Assembly: GCA_018371855.1 (NCBI GenBank)
Contig: JAHAKD010000003.1
Location: 146,692 to 210,691, forward strand
Length of the DNA: 64,000 nt
DNA from: Clostridium sp.
GTDB lineage: Bacteria; Bacillota; Clostridia; TANB77; CAG-508
Direction of reading: 5' to 3'
In this document: positions 35,118-43,525 of the stretch, piece by piece
Position numbering within the stretch: position 1 is the stretch's first letter
Layout of the letters: every line of letters starts with the position of its first letter
Translations under genes and position numbers: made by a program
The notes under the pieces: generated by a model
Seen by the model: only the letters and a program-made list of their open reading frames with translations
What the model was told of the DNA's origin: nothing
Databases searched by the model: none

Positions 35118-35187
35118 CTTTTTGAATACAATATATTATTGTTTAGTCAGTAGAAAAAAACATGCGAGAGGAGGTGTACATAGTTAA

Positions 35188-35427
35188 ATGAACCAAGAAG
35201 AAATATTTGAAAAAGTAAAGAAAATTATAGTTGAACAATTAGGAGTTGCAGAAACATCTGTAACAATGGAAGCATCTTTTATAGATGATTTAGGAGCTGA
35301 TTCTTTAGATATAGTAGAATTAATTATGGCATTGGAGGAAGAATTCGACATGGAAATTCCTGACGAAGATGCAGAAAAAATCGTTTCTGTAAGTGACGTA
35401 GTAGACTATATTAAAGATAATGCATAG
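35188..35427 (+). CDS. acpP: Acyl carrier protein
   Basis: 79-aa acidic carrier of growing fatty acyl chains. The phosphopantetheine serine is in DDLGADSLDIVELIM (about residue 38). AGGAGGTG precedes the ATG. In one unit with plsX. A weak hairpin with a T-run (about 35437-35480) lies downstream. Confidence 0.95.
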   Translation: MNQEEIFEKVKKIIVEQLGVAETSVTMEASFIDDLGADSLDIVELIMALEEEFDMEIPDEDAEKIVSVSDVVDYIKDNA

Positions 35428-35436
35428 TTAATATTA

Positions 35437-35480
35437 AGCAAAAGAGGTATCATATGAGAGATTATGGTATCTTTTTTTTG
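35437..35480 (+). terminator. Possible terminator after acpP
   Basis: AAAAGA-TATCATA can pair with TATGGTATCTTTT around GAGAGAT with a GG bulge, and eight T residues follow. The stem is imperfect. Confidence 0.45.
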
Positions 35481-35583
35481 GTCTGTAATAAAAAGTAAAT
35501 ACAAATGTAATATTAATGTTATTTACTATATATAATAAAAAATATATAATTTATATAAAATATTATGTCAAAAGGGTGATTGT

Positions 35584-35754
35584 ATGGAAGAAAAATTAGG
35601 AAAAATCGTAGCTGATGGAAGAATATATGATTTAGATGATATTGAGAATATAGATAAATTAGAAGCATTACTAAAAAGGCTAGAGAAAAAAGAAGTAGAT
35701 ATCAAAAGTCAAATAGATGCAAGTATAGAGGAAGATTTACAAGAAAGAGAATAG
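35584..35754 (+). CDS. Small acidic helical protein, first gene of module C
   Basis: A 56-aa protein ending with a heptad-like helix (KLEALLKRLEKKEVDIKSQI, then DASIEEDL). AAAGGGTGA lies before its ATG, and the long coiled-coil gene starts 12 bases after its stop. The pattern ExxIxxxIDxxIEExL is shared with the small protein of module A. Unknown family. Confidence 0.6.
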   Translation: MEEKLGKIVADGRIYDLDDIENIDKLEALLKRLEKKEVDIKSQIDASIEEDLQERE

Positions 35755-35766
35755 GGGGGAAGCATA

Positions 35767-36846
35767 ATGGACGAAAGACAAGATATAGAGAAAAAAGATA
35801 AGAATATAGCTCAATTAATGGTTGAGTTAACAACAGTACAAGCGCAGATAAAGCTAGTAAAAGCTGCAATATTTATGAATAAACAAAAAGCAGCAATTTC
35901 AACTAAAATGAAAGACTTTAAGGCATATGCGGAAGGACAAGCTGAAAAATATTCTCAAAATATGGAAGAAGCAAATGAGGCAATGGAAACATACAAAAGT
36001 GCTGTAGAAGAAGCTATGCAGCAATACGAAGATGATTATCTTGACATAATGGCTGAGCAAGATGAATGGCAAAACATGGAGATTGATAAAATGGGAGAGC
36101 AAAAAGAGCTTTCTTCTGCAATTAAAGAAAAAAGAAAAACTCCAGAGTACAAAGAGTGGAAACAAGAAGTTAAAAATATGAATAGAGAAATTAAAGCAGC
36201 AGCAAACGATCCAGAAAAGCTAGTAAAATTAGCCGAGGAATTAAAACAATTACAAGCCAAAGATCCAACATTGCCAGAGCAACAAAAATTAGAATCAGTA
36301 AAAAATGATAGAATCGCAATAAGTGAAATCATAAAAGATAATGATGAAAGATTAGTGGAGATAAAAAAAGATAGAGATGACAAACTAAGTGAATTATTAG
36401 AAAGTAAAGAAACTGCATTGGCTAAGCTTGAAAAACAAAGCTTTTGGCAAAGAGTTGTTGGTGCATTAACCCCAAAAGCAAAGAAATTTAAAACAAATGT
36501 AGTCGATAAAATTGCAGAGAAAGCAACAGAAATAAAAGATGAGAAAATACCACAAATTATAGAAGAAAGAAAAGCAAAGAGAGAAGAAAGAATTGTAAAG
36601 ATGGCTGAATTCAAAGAAAAGGTTGGAGATAAATTAGTTGATGCAAAAGACGTTACAATTAGTGCTACTAAAAAGGGAATAAAATCTGTAATAGAATTTG
36701 GAAGAGAAGCTAAGAAAACTACAATAAAAGCTATTAAAGGTATAGGAGCAAAAGCAGTAGAAACAAAGGACAAAGTAAAAGAAGGTTTAAGAACGGCAGT
36801 AGAAAAAAGTTCACAAACTTTGGAAGATCTAAATGATGCAAGATAA
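35767..36846 (+). CDS. Long coiled-coil protein of unknown function, module C
   Basis: A 359-aa soluble protein of charged helices. Long heptad runs cover about residues 5-235; then a basic amphipathic region begins SFWQRVVGALTPKAKKFKTN (about 226-245), and a Lys-rich helical C-terminus follows. No membrane helix. The order (small helical protein, coiled coil, basic amphipathic patch) matches module B. It could bind membrane or nucleic acid through the basic region, but this is inference. Strong terminator downstream. Confidence 0.6.
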   Translation: MDERQDIEKKDKNIAQLMVELTTVQAQIKLVKAAIFMNKQKAAISTKMKDFKAYAEGQAEKYSQNMEEANEAMETYKSAVEEAMQQYEDDYLDIMAEQDEWQNMEIDKMGEQKELSSAIKEKRKTPEYKEWKQEVKNMNREIKAAANDPEKLVKLAEELKQLQAKDPTLPEQQKLESVKNDRIAISEIIKDNDERLVEIKKDRDDKLSELLESKETALAKLEKQSFWQRVVGALTPKAKKFKTNVVDKIAEKATEIKDEKIPQIIEERKAKREERIVKMAEFKEKVGDKLVDAKDVTISATKKGIKSVIEFGREAKKTTIKAIKGIGAKAVETKDKVKEGLRTAVEKSSQTLEDLNDAR

Positions 36847-36877
36847 AAAGAAATTCAATTTTGAATTTCTTTTTTCT
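36845..36877 (+). terminator. Rho-independent terminator of module C
   Basis: AAAAAGAAATTCAA (36845-36858) pairs with TTGAATTTCTTTTT (36861-36874). Confidence 0.75.
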
Positions 36878-36930
36878 TTACTTGCAAAAACAAAAAAATG
36901 TTATATAATAATAACATCTAGGAGGGAAAT

Positions 36931-37599
36931 ATGTTAGAAAATTTTGAAAAAAATATAGGATATATATTTAAAGATAAAAATTTATTAAAAACAGCTTTAA
37001 CACACACATCTTATGCTTACGAAAAGAAAGTTCAAAGTAACGAAAAACTAGAATTTTTAGGTGATAGTATATTAGAATTTATTTCTAGTAATTATTTATA
37101 TAAGAATTATATAAATTTAAATGAAGGAGAAATGACTAAAGTTAGAGCAAGCGTTGTTTGCGAAAAGAGTTTATATAAAATAGCAATAAAGCATAATTTT
37201 GGTGATTTCTTATATTTAGGAAAAAGTGAATTATCAAATAACGGAAATAAAAATGAAGCAATATTAGCTGATAGCGTAGAGGCTGTTATTGCAGCTATTT
37301 TTTTAGATGGTGGCTTAGAACCTGTACAAAAATTTATAATTGAAAATCTAGAAGATGAAATAAAGATAGCGAGCCAAAATGTGGGACTAAAAGATTATAA
37401 GACTGTATTACAAGAAAAATTACAACATAAAGGAACTGTTAATATAGAATATAATATTTTAAACGAGAGTGGTCCTGATCATAGTAAGGTATTTGAAGCA
37501 GAAGTAAAATGTAATGGAAAGCAACTAGCAACAGGGAAAGGAACATCAAAAAAAGCGGCAGAAATGGAAGCAGCAAAAAAAGCAATAGAACAGCTATAA
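36931..37599 (+). CDS. rnc: Ribonuclease III
   Basis: Cleaves double-stranded RNA in rRNA maturation and mRNA turnover. 222 aa with the signature EKLEFLGDSILEFI (metal-binding acids), the second acidic site LADSVEAVIAAIFLDGG, and a C-terminal double-stranded RNA-binding domain (about 152-220) ending TSKKAAEMEAAKKAI. ATG after TAGGAGGG. The next gene starts 16 bases later. Confidence 0.95.
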   Translation: MLENFEKNIGYIFKDKNLLKTALTHTSYAYEKKVQSNEKLEFLGDSILEFISSNYLYKNYINLNEGEMTKVRASVVCEKSLYKIAIKHNFGDFLYLGKSELSNNGNKNEAILADSVEAVIAAIFLDGGLEPVQKFIIENLEDEIKIASQNVGLKDYKTVLQEKLQHKGTVNIEYNILNESGPDHSKVFEAEVKCNGKQLATGKGTSKKAAEMEAAKKAIEQL

Positions 37600-37615
37600 T
37601 GTAGGAGGAAAAGAC

Positions 37616-38566
37616 ATGAAAGAAAAAATATATATTCCTATAAAAATAGATGAAATAGTAGTAAGTAATGAAATTACAAAAGAAATCGAAAATAGTAAAG
37701 ACAAAAAAGCTTTACTAGAAATAGTTGGTGTAGATTTTACAAGTATTAATATAGAAAAACAAGAAGAAGTATTAATTCAAATTAATAAGTTGTTAAAAAA
37801 GTATAAGATTTGGGGAATAAAAATAACATCAACTCCAGATAGTATTGACAAAAACAACTTAAAATTGTTAAAAAAATATAATGTAAAAGAAATAGTATTA
37901 GTTATAGAGTCGTCAAATGACTATATTTTAAAAAATATAGGAGTAGATTATAAATTTGACACTGCTAAAAAAATAGCTAAAAAAATAAAGGCATATAGAT
38001 TTAGACTAGATATTAAAGTAGCATTAGGACTTCCAGAAAGTACAGTAGCTGACGATTTTAACACTGTAAGACAAGTTATAAAATTAAAACCAGAACAAGT
38101 AACATTAATTCCATGTAATGTTGATTATAATAAAAATGTAGAAAGATTATATGAACAAAACGAATTTACTCCATTATCAAAGATTCAGTTAATAGAAAGA
38201 TTAAAAGAAAGTATTAAATTAATAACTCATACTAAAATAAGAAATATAAAAATAGGAGAAGATAGTCAGAGTGTAGAAGAAATGCCGATGGTACAATTTA
38301 GAAATTTAGTGGCTAGCGAAATTTGGTATGAAAAAATAATAGAAATGATTAAATCATATAATGTAAAAGTAAAAGAAGTTGAGATAGAAGTAAATAGTTC
38401 AGACATAGATAATATCAAAGGACTAGAAAATAAGAATTTAGTGCAGTTAAAAGATGTATATGATGTAGAATTACATGTTTCTGAAAATGATAAGTTAGAA
38501 AGTGGTAATTATAAGATGAAAATATTAAAAACATATACAGATTTCTTGGAAGACAATGAGAACTAG
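37616..38566 (+). CDS. Radical SAM homologue lacking the Fe-S cysteine motif
   Basis: A 316-aa protein whose body matches the radical SAM family (COG1243, Elp3-like) that often follows rnc in clostridia: KITSTPDSIDKNNLKLLKKY, VKEIVLVIESSN, ALGLPESTVADDFNTVRQVI and the later LSKIQLIERL. The N-terminus, where the family has a CxxxCxxC cluster motif, reads IPIKIDEIVVSNEITKEI with no cysteine, and the whole protein has one cysteine (IPCN). It therefore cannot hold the usual 4Fe-4S cluster. It may be a structural or RNA-binding relic. The frame is intact, so it appears maintained. Confidence 0.7.
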   Translation: MKEKIYIPIKIDEIVVSNEITKEIENSKDKKALLEIVGVDFTSINIEKQEEVLIQINKLLKKYKIWGIKITSTPDSIDKNNLKLLKKYNVKEIVLVIESSNDYILKNIGVDYKFDTAKKIAKKIKAYRFRLDIKVALGLPESTVADDFNTVRQVIKLKPEQVTLIPCNVDYNKNVERLYEQNEFTPLSKIQLIERLKESIKLITHTKIRNIKIGEDSQSVEEMPMVQFRNLVASEIWYEKIIEMIKSYNVKVKEVEIEVNSSDIDNIKGLENKNLVQLKDVYDVELHVSENDKLESGNYKMKILKTYTDFLEDNEN

Positions 38567-38613
38567 CATAAAAACAGCCTATATTACAAATAATTGTAGT
38601 ATAGGTGATTTTT

Positions 38614-39447
38614 ATGGTAAAAAACTATTTAAAAAATTTAAGTTTTATGATATTAGGATGTATAATTATGGCTATTGGAACAGCAATGTTTTTGTTACCT
38701 AATAAGTTTTCAACAGGAGGAGTAACAGGAATTGCGACGATAGTATATTATTTGTTTAAGATTCCATTAGGAACTGTTAATATCATAATAAATATTCCAA
38801 TTCTTATTTTTACATTTTATAGATTAGGAAAAACAGTAGTTATAAATTCAATTATAGGTTCGATAGTATATTCATTATTTATAGATATCTTAGATAAATT
38901 TCCGGCTTTTACAAATGACGTATTTTTGGCGAGTGTATATGGAGGAGTATTTTTAGGGATAGGTACAGGAATTGTATTAAATGCAAATGCCACAACCGGT
39001 GGAACTGAATTAGTTAGTAGCTTAATAAAAACATATAATCTAAATATAAAAACTAGTAGCCTTATAATGATTATAGATTCTTCTATTGTACTATTAAATG
39101 TAGTTGTTTTTAAAGAAATAGAAATTGGTTTATATTCAGCAATAGCAATTATTTTAATGGGAAAGGTTCTAGATATTATAGTAGAAGGTACAGATTTTTC
39201 AAAACTAATATTTATTATATCTAAAAAAAATGATAAAATATCTAAAGAGATAGGTGAATATATAAAACGAGGAACAACTGGGATATATGGTAAGGGAATG
39301 TTCGAGGATAAAGATAGATTAGTATTAATGTGTGCAGCAGGAAGAGGAGATGTACTAAAAATAAAACACATCGTACAAGAAAACGATAAAGATGCTTTTA
39401 TAATTATAACAAATGCCAGAGAAGTTTTAGGAAAAGGATTTAAGTAG
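38614..39447 (+). CDS. YitT family membrane protein
   Basis: About 277 aa with five or six membrane segments in the first 190 residues (YitT/DUF161 part) and a soluble C-terminal DUF2179 domain (GTTGIYGKGMFEDKDRLVLM). The family is found in Firmicutes, with unclear transport function. I use ATG 38614, since AGGTG ends eight bases earlier; a GTG at 38605 is also in frame. The ribosome binding site overlaps the 3' arm of a hairpin (38578-38605), which could limit translation. 9 bases before the glycosylase gene. Confidence 0.8.
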   Translation: MVKNYLKNLSFMILGCIIMAIGTAMFLLPNKFSTGGVTGIATIVYYLFKIPLGTVNIIINIPILIFTFYRLGKTVVINSIIGSIVYSLFIDILDKFPAFTNDVFLASVYGGVFLGIGTGIVLNANATTGGTELVSSLIKTYNLNIKTSSLIMIIDSSIVLLNVVVFKEIEIGLYSAIAIILMGKVLDIIVEGTDFSKLIFIISKKNDKISKEIGEYIKRGTTGIYGKGMFEDKDRLVLMCAAGRGDVLKIKHIVQENDKDAFIIITNAREVLGKGFK

Positions 39448-39456
39448 GAGGAATAT

Positions 39457-40326
39457 ATGAAACAGCAAGAATTTTTACTAGAAAATTATAGTTCATTTAA
39501 TTTAAAAGATATATTTGAATGTGGACAATGCTTTAGATGGAATGAGGAAGATGATGGAAGCTATACAGGAGTTTTTTGTAATAATGTAATAAATGTTAAA
39601 AAAACGACTAAAGGAATATATTTTAAGGGTGTTTGCGAAAAAGATATTGTTAATACTGTAATAGATTATTTTGACTTAGATAGAGATTATAATAAGATAA
39701 AACGAATATTGGCGAAAGTAGATAATAATATGAAAGAAAGCATAAAGTATGGAGAAGGTATTAGAATTTTGAACCAAGATTTATGGGAAACTATAATTTC
39801 ATTTATAATATCAGCTAATAACAATATTCCAAGAATTAAAGGGATTATAGAGAGATTGTCTAAGAAATATGGCAGAAAAATAAAATATAATAATAAAGAA
39901 TATTATACTTTCCCAACACCAGAAGAATTAAGCAATGTTTCTGTTCAAGAATATAGAGAATTGGGTTTAGGTTTTAGAGATATTAGACTATATGAGACTA
40001 CTAAAATGATTTTAAATAAGGATGTAGATATTTCTAAATTAAATGAAATAAAGGATACAAACCAAGTAAGAGATGAGCTATTAAAACTTTCTGGAGTTGG
40101 TCCGAAAGTTGCGGATTGTATTTTGCTATTTTCTACATTAAAAAGATTTGATGTATTTCCTATTGATGTATGGGTAAGAAGAGTTATGAATGATTTATAT
40201 ATTCATAAAGAAGATGAGAAAAATGTAAGCAAAAAAGAGATATTAAAATTAGCAAATGATAAATTTGGAAATTTAGAAGGAATAGCTCAGCAGTATCTAT
40301 TTTATTGGAGAAGAGAACTAGGATAA
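39457..40326 (+). CDS. 8-oxoguanine DNA glycosylase (OGG1-type)
   Basis: Base-excision repair enzyme removing oxidised guanine. 289 aa. N-terminal OGG domain (FECGQCFRWNEE), then the helix-hairpin-helix LLKLSGVGPKVADCILLF with the catalytic lysine, and FPIDVWVRRVM with the catalytic aspartate. AGGAGG before the ATG. Ends in a terminator that overlaps the stop. Its lyase lysine is present, so it is probably active. Confidence 0.88.
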   Translation: MKQQEFLLENYSSFNLKDIFECGQCFRWNEEDDGSYTGVFCNNVINVKKTTKGIYFKGVCEKDIVNTVIDYFDLDRDYNKIKRILAKVDNNMKESIKYGEGIRILNQDLWETIISFIISANNNIPRIKGIIERLSKKYGRKIKYNNKEYYTFPTPEELSNVSVQEYRELGLGFRDIRLYETTKMILNKDVDISKLNEIKDTNQVRDELLKLSGVGPKVADCILLFSTLKRFDVFPIDVWVRRVMNDLYIHKEDEKNVSKKEILKLANDKFGNLEGIAQQYLFYWRRELG

Positions 40327-40348
40327 GTTCTTTTCTCTATTATTTTTA
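40308..40348 (+). terminator. Rho-independent terminator after the glycosylase gene
   Basis: GAGAAGAGAACT (40308-40319) pairs with AGTTCTTTTCTC (40326-40337) with one G-U pair, followed by TATTATTTTT. Confidence 0.75.
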
Positions 40349-40461
40349 TGTAGAAATTACCAAAAACACAGAGAAACTTAATATTTAAAAGTGAGAAAAA
40401 TGTCGAAAAAAGGAGAAAAAAGAGATAATCAAAAATAATAAAGAAAAATAATAAATAACTA

Positions 40462-40688
40462 TTTACAAACACAAAATAATGTGATATATAAAAGACAGAT
40501 TTATTCTAAATCGTTTTTTATATCAAAACTAATTTCAAATAATTTATAATCTAAATAAAACCCTTAATAAAAAAGTTAATAATAGTAGGAGGTGGTGCTT
40601 TTCCTATAATTAAATAAACTCCAATTTATTATACATGTCTATTTACGGTTTAGAATAAATCTATAATTATATTTTTAGGAGAATAAAT
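40462..40688 (+). promoter_or_regulatory. Promoter and long structured leader before comM/yifB
   Basis: The 362-base gap from 40327 holds no gene. After the terminator and one TGTCGAA (40401-40407, Spo0A-like), a promoter TTTACA (40462-40467), 17 bases, TATATA (40485-40490) would start RNA near 40497. There AGATTTATTCTAAA (40497-40510) is the exact inverse of 40649-40662, and the pairing extends by three with one G-U pair. The leader would thus close on itself over 166 bases, with AGGAGGTGG in the loop. It could be a cis-regulatory RNA; terminal repeats of a small element are the alternative. Confidence 0.5.
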
Positions 40689-42218
40689 TTGTTATCAATA
40701 GTAAATACAATTGCATTAAATGGTACAGAAGGTACTGTAGTAGAAGCACAAGTAGATTTAGCAGCAGGAATACCACATTGGGATATGGTAGGTATGTTAG
40801 GAACAAGCATAAAAGAATCAAAAGAAAGGATAACTGTTGCTATAAAAAATAGTGGAATAAAACTAGTGGGAAAAAAGATAAGTGTAAATTTAGCACCAGC
40901 AGAGATAAGAAAAGAAGGATCCTCTTTTGATTTAGCAATAGCGGTGGGAATATTAAGTAATTTAGGTATAATTCAAAAAGAAAATATTGATTCATCAATT
41001 TTTATAGGTGAAATATCATATAATGGAAATATTAATTCTGTAAAAGGTGTATTACCCAGGTGTTTATCAGCACAAAAAAATGGATTTAAAAGGGTATATA
41101 TACCAAATTCTAATATTAATGAAGCTAGGTTAGTAAATAATTTAGAAATCGTAAGTGTTAATTCTTTAAAAGATTTAATTCAAAAAATTAATTCGAAAAT
41201 ACCCATAGAAAAAAATATAAGTCAAATAGAACATTATGCTAAAGTAGAGTATGACATAGATTTTGCGGAGATTTATGGCCAAGAAAAGGTTAAAAGAGCA
41301 CTCGAGATTGTGGCGGCAGGAAATCATAATTGTCTATTAATTGGTCCACCAGGTGTTGGTAAAACAATGCTTGCCAAAAGGTTAATAACGATATTTCCTA
41401 AACTTACTTATGATGAAATTATAGAAATAACGAAAACTAATAGTATACTTGGCCTAACTAAAGAAAATGAAATCATACATAAAAGACCTTTTATAGAGGT
41501 AAATCCAAATATAACTTTAGCATCATTTATTGGCGGTGGGAGAAATCCAATGCCGGGTGCAATTACATTAGCTAATTTAGGAATATTATTTATGGATGAA
41601 TTTGCAGAATTTGATAGTAAAAAATTAGAGATGTTAAGAACTATACTAGATTTACATACTATAAAATTAGATAGGGTACATGCATCTGTACAATATCCGT
41701 GTAAGTTTGTTTTGATGGCTGCTATGAATCCTTGTCCATGTGGTTACTTTGGAAGTTATGATAAAAAATGTACTTGTTCAGAAACTAAAATAAAAAAGTA
41801 TTTATCAAAGTTAAGCGGTCCAATGCTGGATAGGATTGATATACAATTAAATATATCAAATGTTGAATATTCAGAGATATATACTAATAAAAAAATAGAA
41901 AGAAGTGAAGATATCAGGAAAAGAGTAGAAGTGGCAAGAAATGTTCAAAAGACAAGATTTGCCAAAGAAAATATAGATACGAATTCTGAAATGAACACTT
42001 CACAAATAAAAAAGTATTGTATCTTAGATAAAGATAGTAAAAGCTTTTTAGAAAGAGTATATGCAAAATATAAACTTAATATAAGAACATATAATAATAT
42101 TTTAAAAATAGCACGAACTATTGCAGACTTAAGTAATAACGAGAAGATAGACGTATCTTGTATAGCAGAGGCAATTCAATATAAGATTGATAATAAATTT
42201 TACAAAAAGGAAGTGTAA
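40689..42218 (+). CDS. comM: ComM/YifB family Mg-chelatase-like AAA+ ATPase
   Basis: A 509-aa protein: N-terminal S5-like domain (VNTIALNGTEGTVVEAQVDL), AAA+ core with Walker A GPPGVGKTML (about 218) and Walker B LGILFMDEFAEF, a cysteine-rich loop (NPCPCGYFGSYDKKCTC), and the C-terminal Mg-chelatase domain. ComM is a branch-migration helicase in natural transformation. TTG start after TTAGGAG. It is followed by dprA, another transformation and recombination gene, so the pair may be a competence unit. Confidence 0.88.
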   Translation: MLSIVNTIALNGTEGTVVEAQVDLAAGIPHWDMVGMLGTSIKESKERITVAIKNSGIKLVGKKISVNLAPAEIRKEGSSFDLAIAVGILSNLGIIQKENIDSSIFIGEISYNGNINSVKGVLPRCLSAQKNGFKRVYIPNSNINEARLVNNLEIVSVNSLKDLIQKINSKIPIEKNISQIEHYAKVEYDIDFAEIYGQEKVKRALEIVAAGNHNCLLIGPPGVGKTMLAKRLITIFPKLTYDEIIEITKTNSILGLTKENEIIHKRPFIEVNPNITLASFIGGGRNPMPGAITLANLGILFMDEFAEFDSKKLEMLRTILDLHTIKLDRVHASVQYPCKFVLMAAMNPCPCGYFGSYDKKCTCSETKIKKYLSKLSGPMLDRIDIQLNISNVEYSEIYTNKKIERSEDIRKRVEVARNVQKTRFAKENIDTNSEMNTSQIKKYCILDKDSKSFLERVYAKYKLNIRTYNNILKIARTIADLSNNEKIDVSCIAEAIQYKIDNKFYKKEV

Positions 42219-43086
42219 AGAAATAATAACTATAAATTATAAAGAGAATACATATCCAAAAGAATTATTAAAATTGAAATCACCACCATTAAACTTATAT
42301 GTGGAAGGAAATTTTGAGTTGCTAAATAAAGAGATTATTGCAATTGTCGGATCAAGAAATTGTAGTGAATATGGTTGGAAACAAGCAAAAAAATTTTCAA
42401 CAGCGTTATCTCAAAATGGAATATGTATTATAAGTGGATTAGCAATAGGAATTGATTCAATTTCACACATATCTGCTATGAATAATGTTGGAAGAACTAT
42501 AGCTGTTTTAGGTGCTGGATTTAATAATATATATCCAAAGGAAAATAAGGAATTATTTAATAAAATATTAGAAAATAACGGGTGTGTTATATCAGAGTAT
42601 CCACCAGAAGAAAAGGTTAATACAAAAAATTTCCAAAGAAGAAACGAAATAATTAGTGCACTAGCTTTTGGTGTATTAGTTATAGAAGCGGGATACAGAA
42701 GTGGAAGTACAATTACTGCTAATTTAGCTTTTAAGCAAGGGAAAAAGGTGTTCGCTATTCCTAGTAATATAGATAGTAAATTAGGAATAGGAACTAATTC
42801 ATTAATACAGAAAGGAGCAAAACTGGTAACCAATGTAAAAGACATATTAAGAGAAATAAATATGAATAAATGTAAAGATATTGAACAGGAATGGAAATAT
42901 GAAAGTAAGAATGTTCCTATTAAATATAAAAACGTTTATGAAATTATTGGTAATATGCCAATAGATATTAATACTATATGTAGAAGAGCAGAATTACCAA
43001 TACAAGATGTTAGTGAACAATTAACTATGTTAGAGTTAAATGAATACATTAGAGCATTACCAGGAGATATGTTTGTAAAGGTATGA
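42187..43086 (+). CDS. dprA: DNA-processing protein DprA, start uncertain
   Basis: Loads RecA on incoming single-stranded DNA. Rossmann-type core with IVGSRNCSEYGWKQAKKFS, IISGLAIGIDSISH, GRTIAVLGAGFNNIYP and GSTITANLAFKQGK, then a winged-helix-like end. The longest frame opens at TTG 42187, inside comM, without a clear ribosome binding site. The best site, AAGGAAG (42206-42212), is followed in frame only by ATA codons (42223, 42226), exactly where the family would begin (ITINYKENTYP). The start may be ATA. The N-terminal SAM-like domain of longer DprA proteins is absent. Confidence 0.85.
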   Translation: MIINFTKRKCKEIITINYKENTYPKELLKLKSPPLNLYVEGNFELLNKEIIAIVGSRNCSEYGWKQAKKFSTALSQNGICIISGLAIGIDSISHISAMNNVGRTIAVLGAGFNNIYPKENKELFNKILENNGCVISEYPPEEKVNTKNFQRRNEIISALAFGVLVIEAGYRSGSTITANLAFKQGKKVFAIPSNIDSKLGIGTNSLIQKGAKLVTNVKDILREINMNKCKDIEQEWKYESKNVPIKYKNVYEIIGNMPIDINTICRRAELPIQDVSEQLTMLELNEYIRALPGDMFVKV

Positions 43087-43427
43087 ATAATCTAGGAAAA
43101 AAAGGTGAAGACACAGCTACACGTTATTTAGAAAAAATGAAATATAAGATTTTAAAAAGAAATTATAGAAACAGAAGAGGAGAGATAGATATAATTGCTT
43201 TTTATGATAGAACTCTTGTTATAGTAGAAGTTAAAGCCAGAAGTAATAATAGATTTGGACACCCAATAGATGCTATAGATGAAATTAAGATAAATAAAAT
43301 AAAAGAATGTACGAAATACTATTTATATAAAGAAAAAATACAATTTTCTGAAATTAGGTTTGATGTGATAGAGATTTATCAAATAAAAGAGCATTATGTA
43401 GTAAACCATATAAAAAGCGCTTTTTAA
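43083..43427 (+). CDS. YraN family endonuclease-fold protein (UPF0102)
   Basis: A 114-aa PD-(D/E)XK nuclease-fold protein with LGKKGEDTATRYLEK at the start and RGEIDIIAF...LVIVEVKAR, holding the D-ExK residues. It overlaps dprA by four bases (ATGA), so translation is coupled. Widely conserved next to dprA or rnhB, with no settled function; DNA or RNA processing is likely. Confidence 0.88.
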   Translation: MNNLGKKGEDTATRYLEKMKYKILKRNYRNRRGEIDIIAFYDRTLVIVEVKARSNNRFGHPIDAIDEIKINKIKECTKYYLYKEKIQFSEIRFDVIEIYQIKEHYVVNHIKSAF

Positions 43428-43525
43428 GAGATTTGACAAACTAAAAAAAAGATAATAAAGTTATAATCGGTGTAAAGGAGTTGATATAGATATTTATTTC
43501 TTTGACTAAGAAAGGAGAGGTTACT

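Noticed and set aside
36036..36773. Long reverse-strand frame opposite the module C coiled-coil gene
   Set aside because: A shadow of a Glu/Lys-rich gene: Ser/Phe/Leu-rich, with no start signals.
38817..39371. 184-aa reverse-strand frame opposite yitT
   Set aside because: A shadow of hydrophobic codons in YitT.
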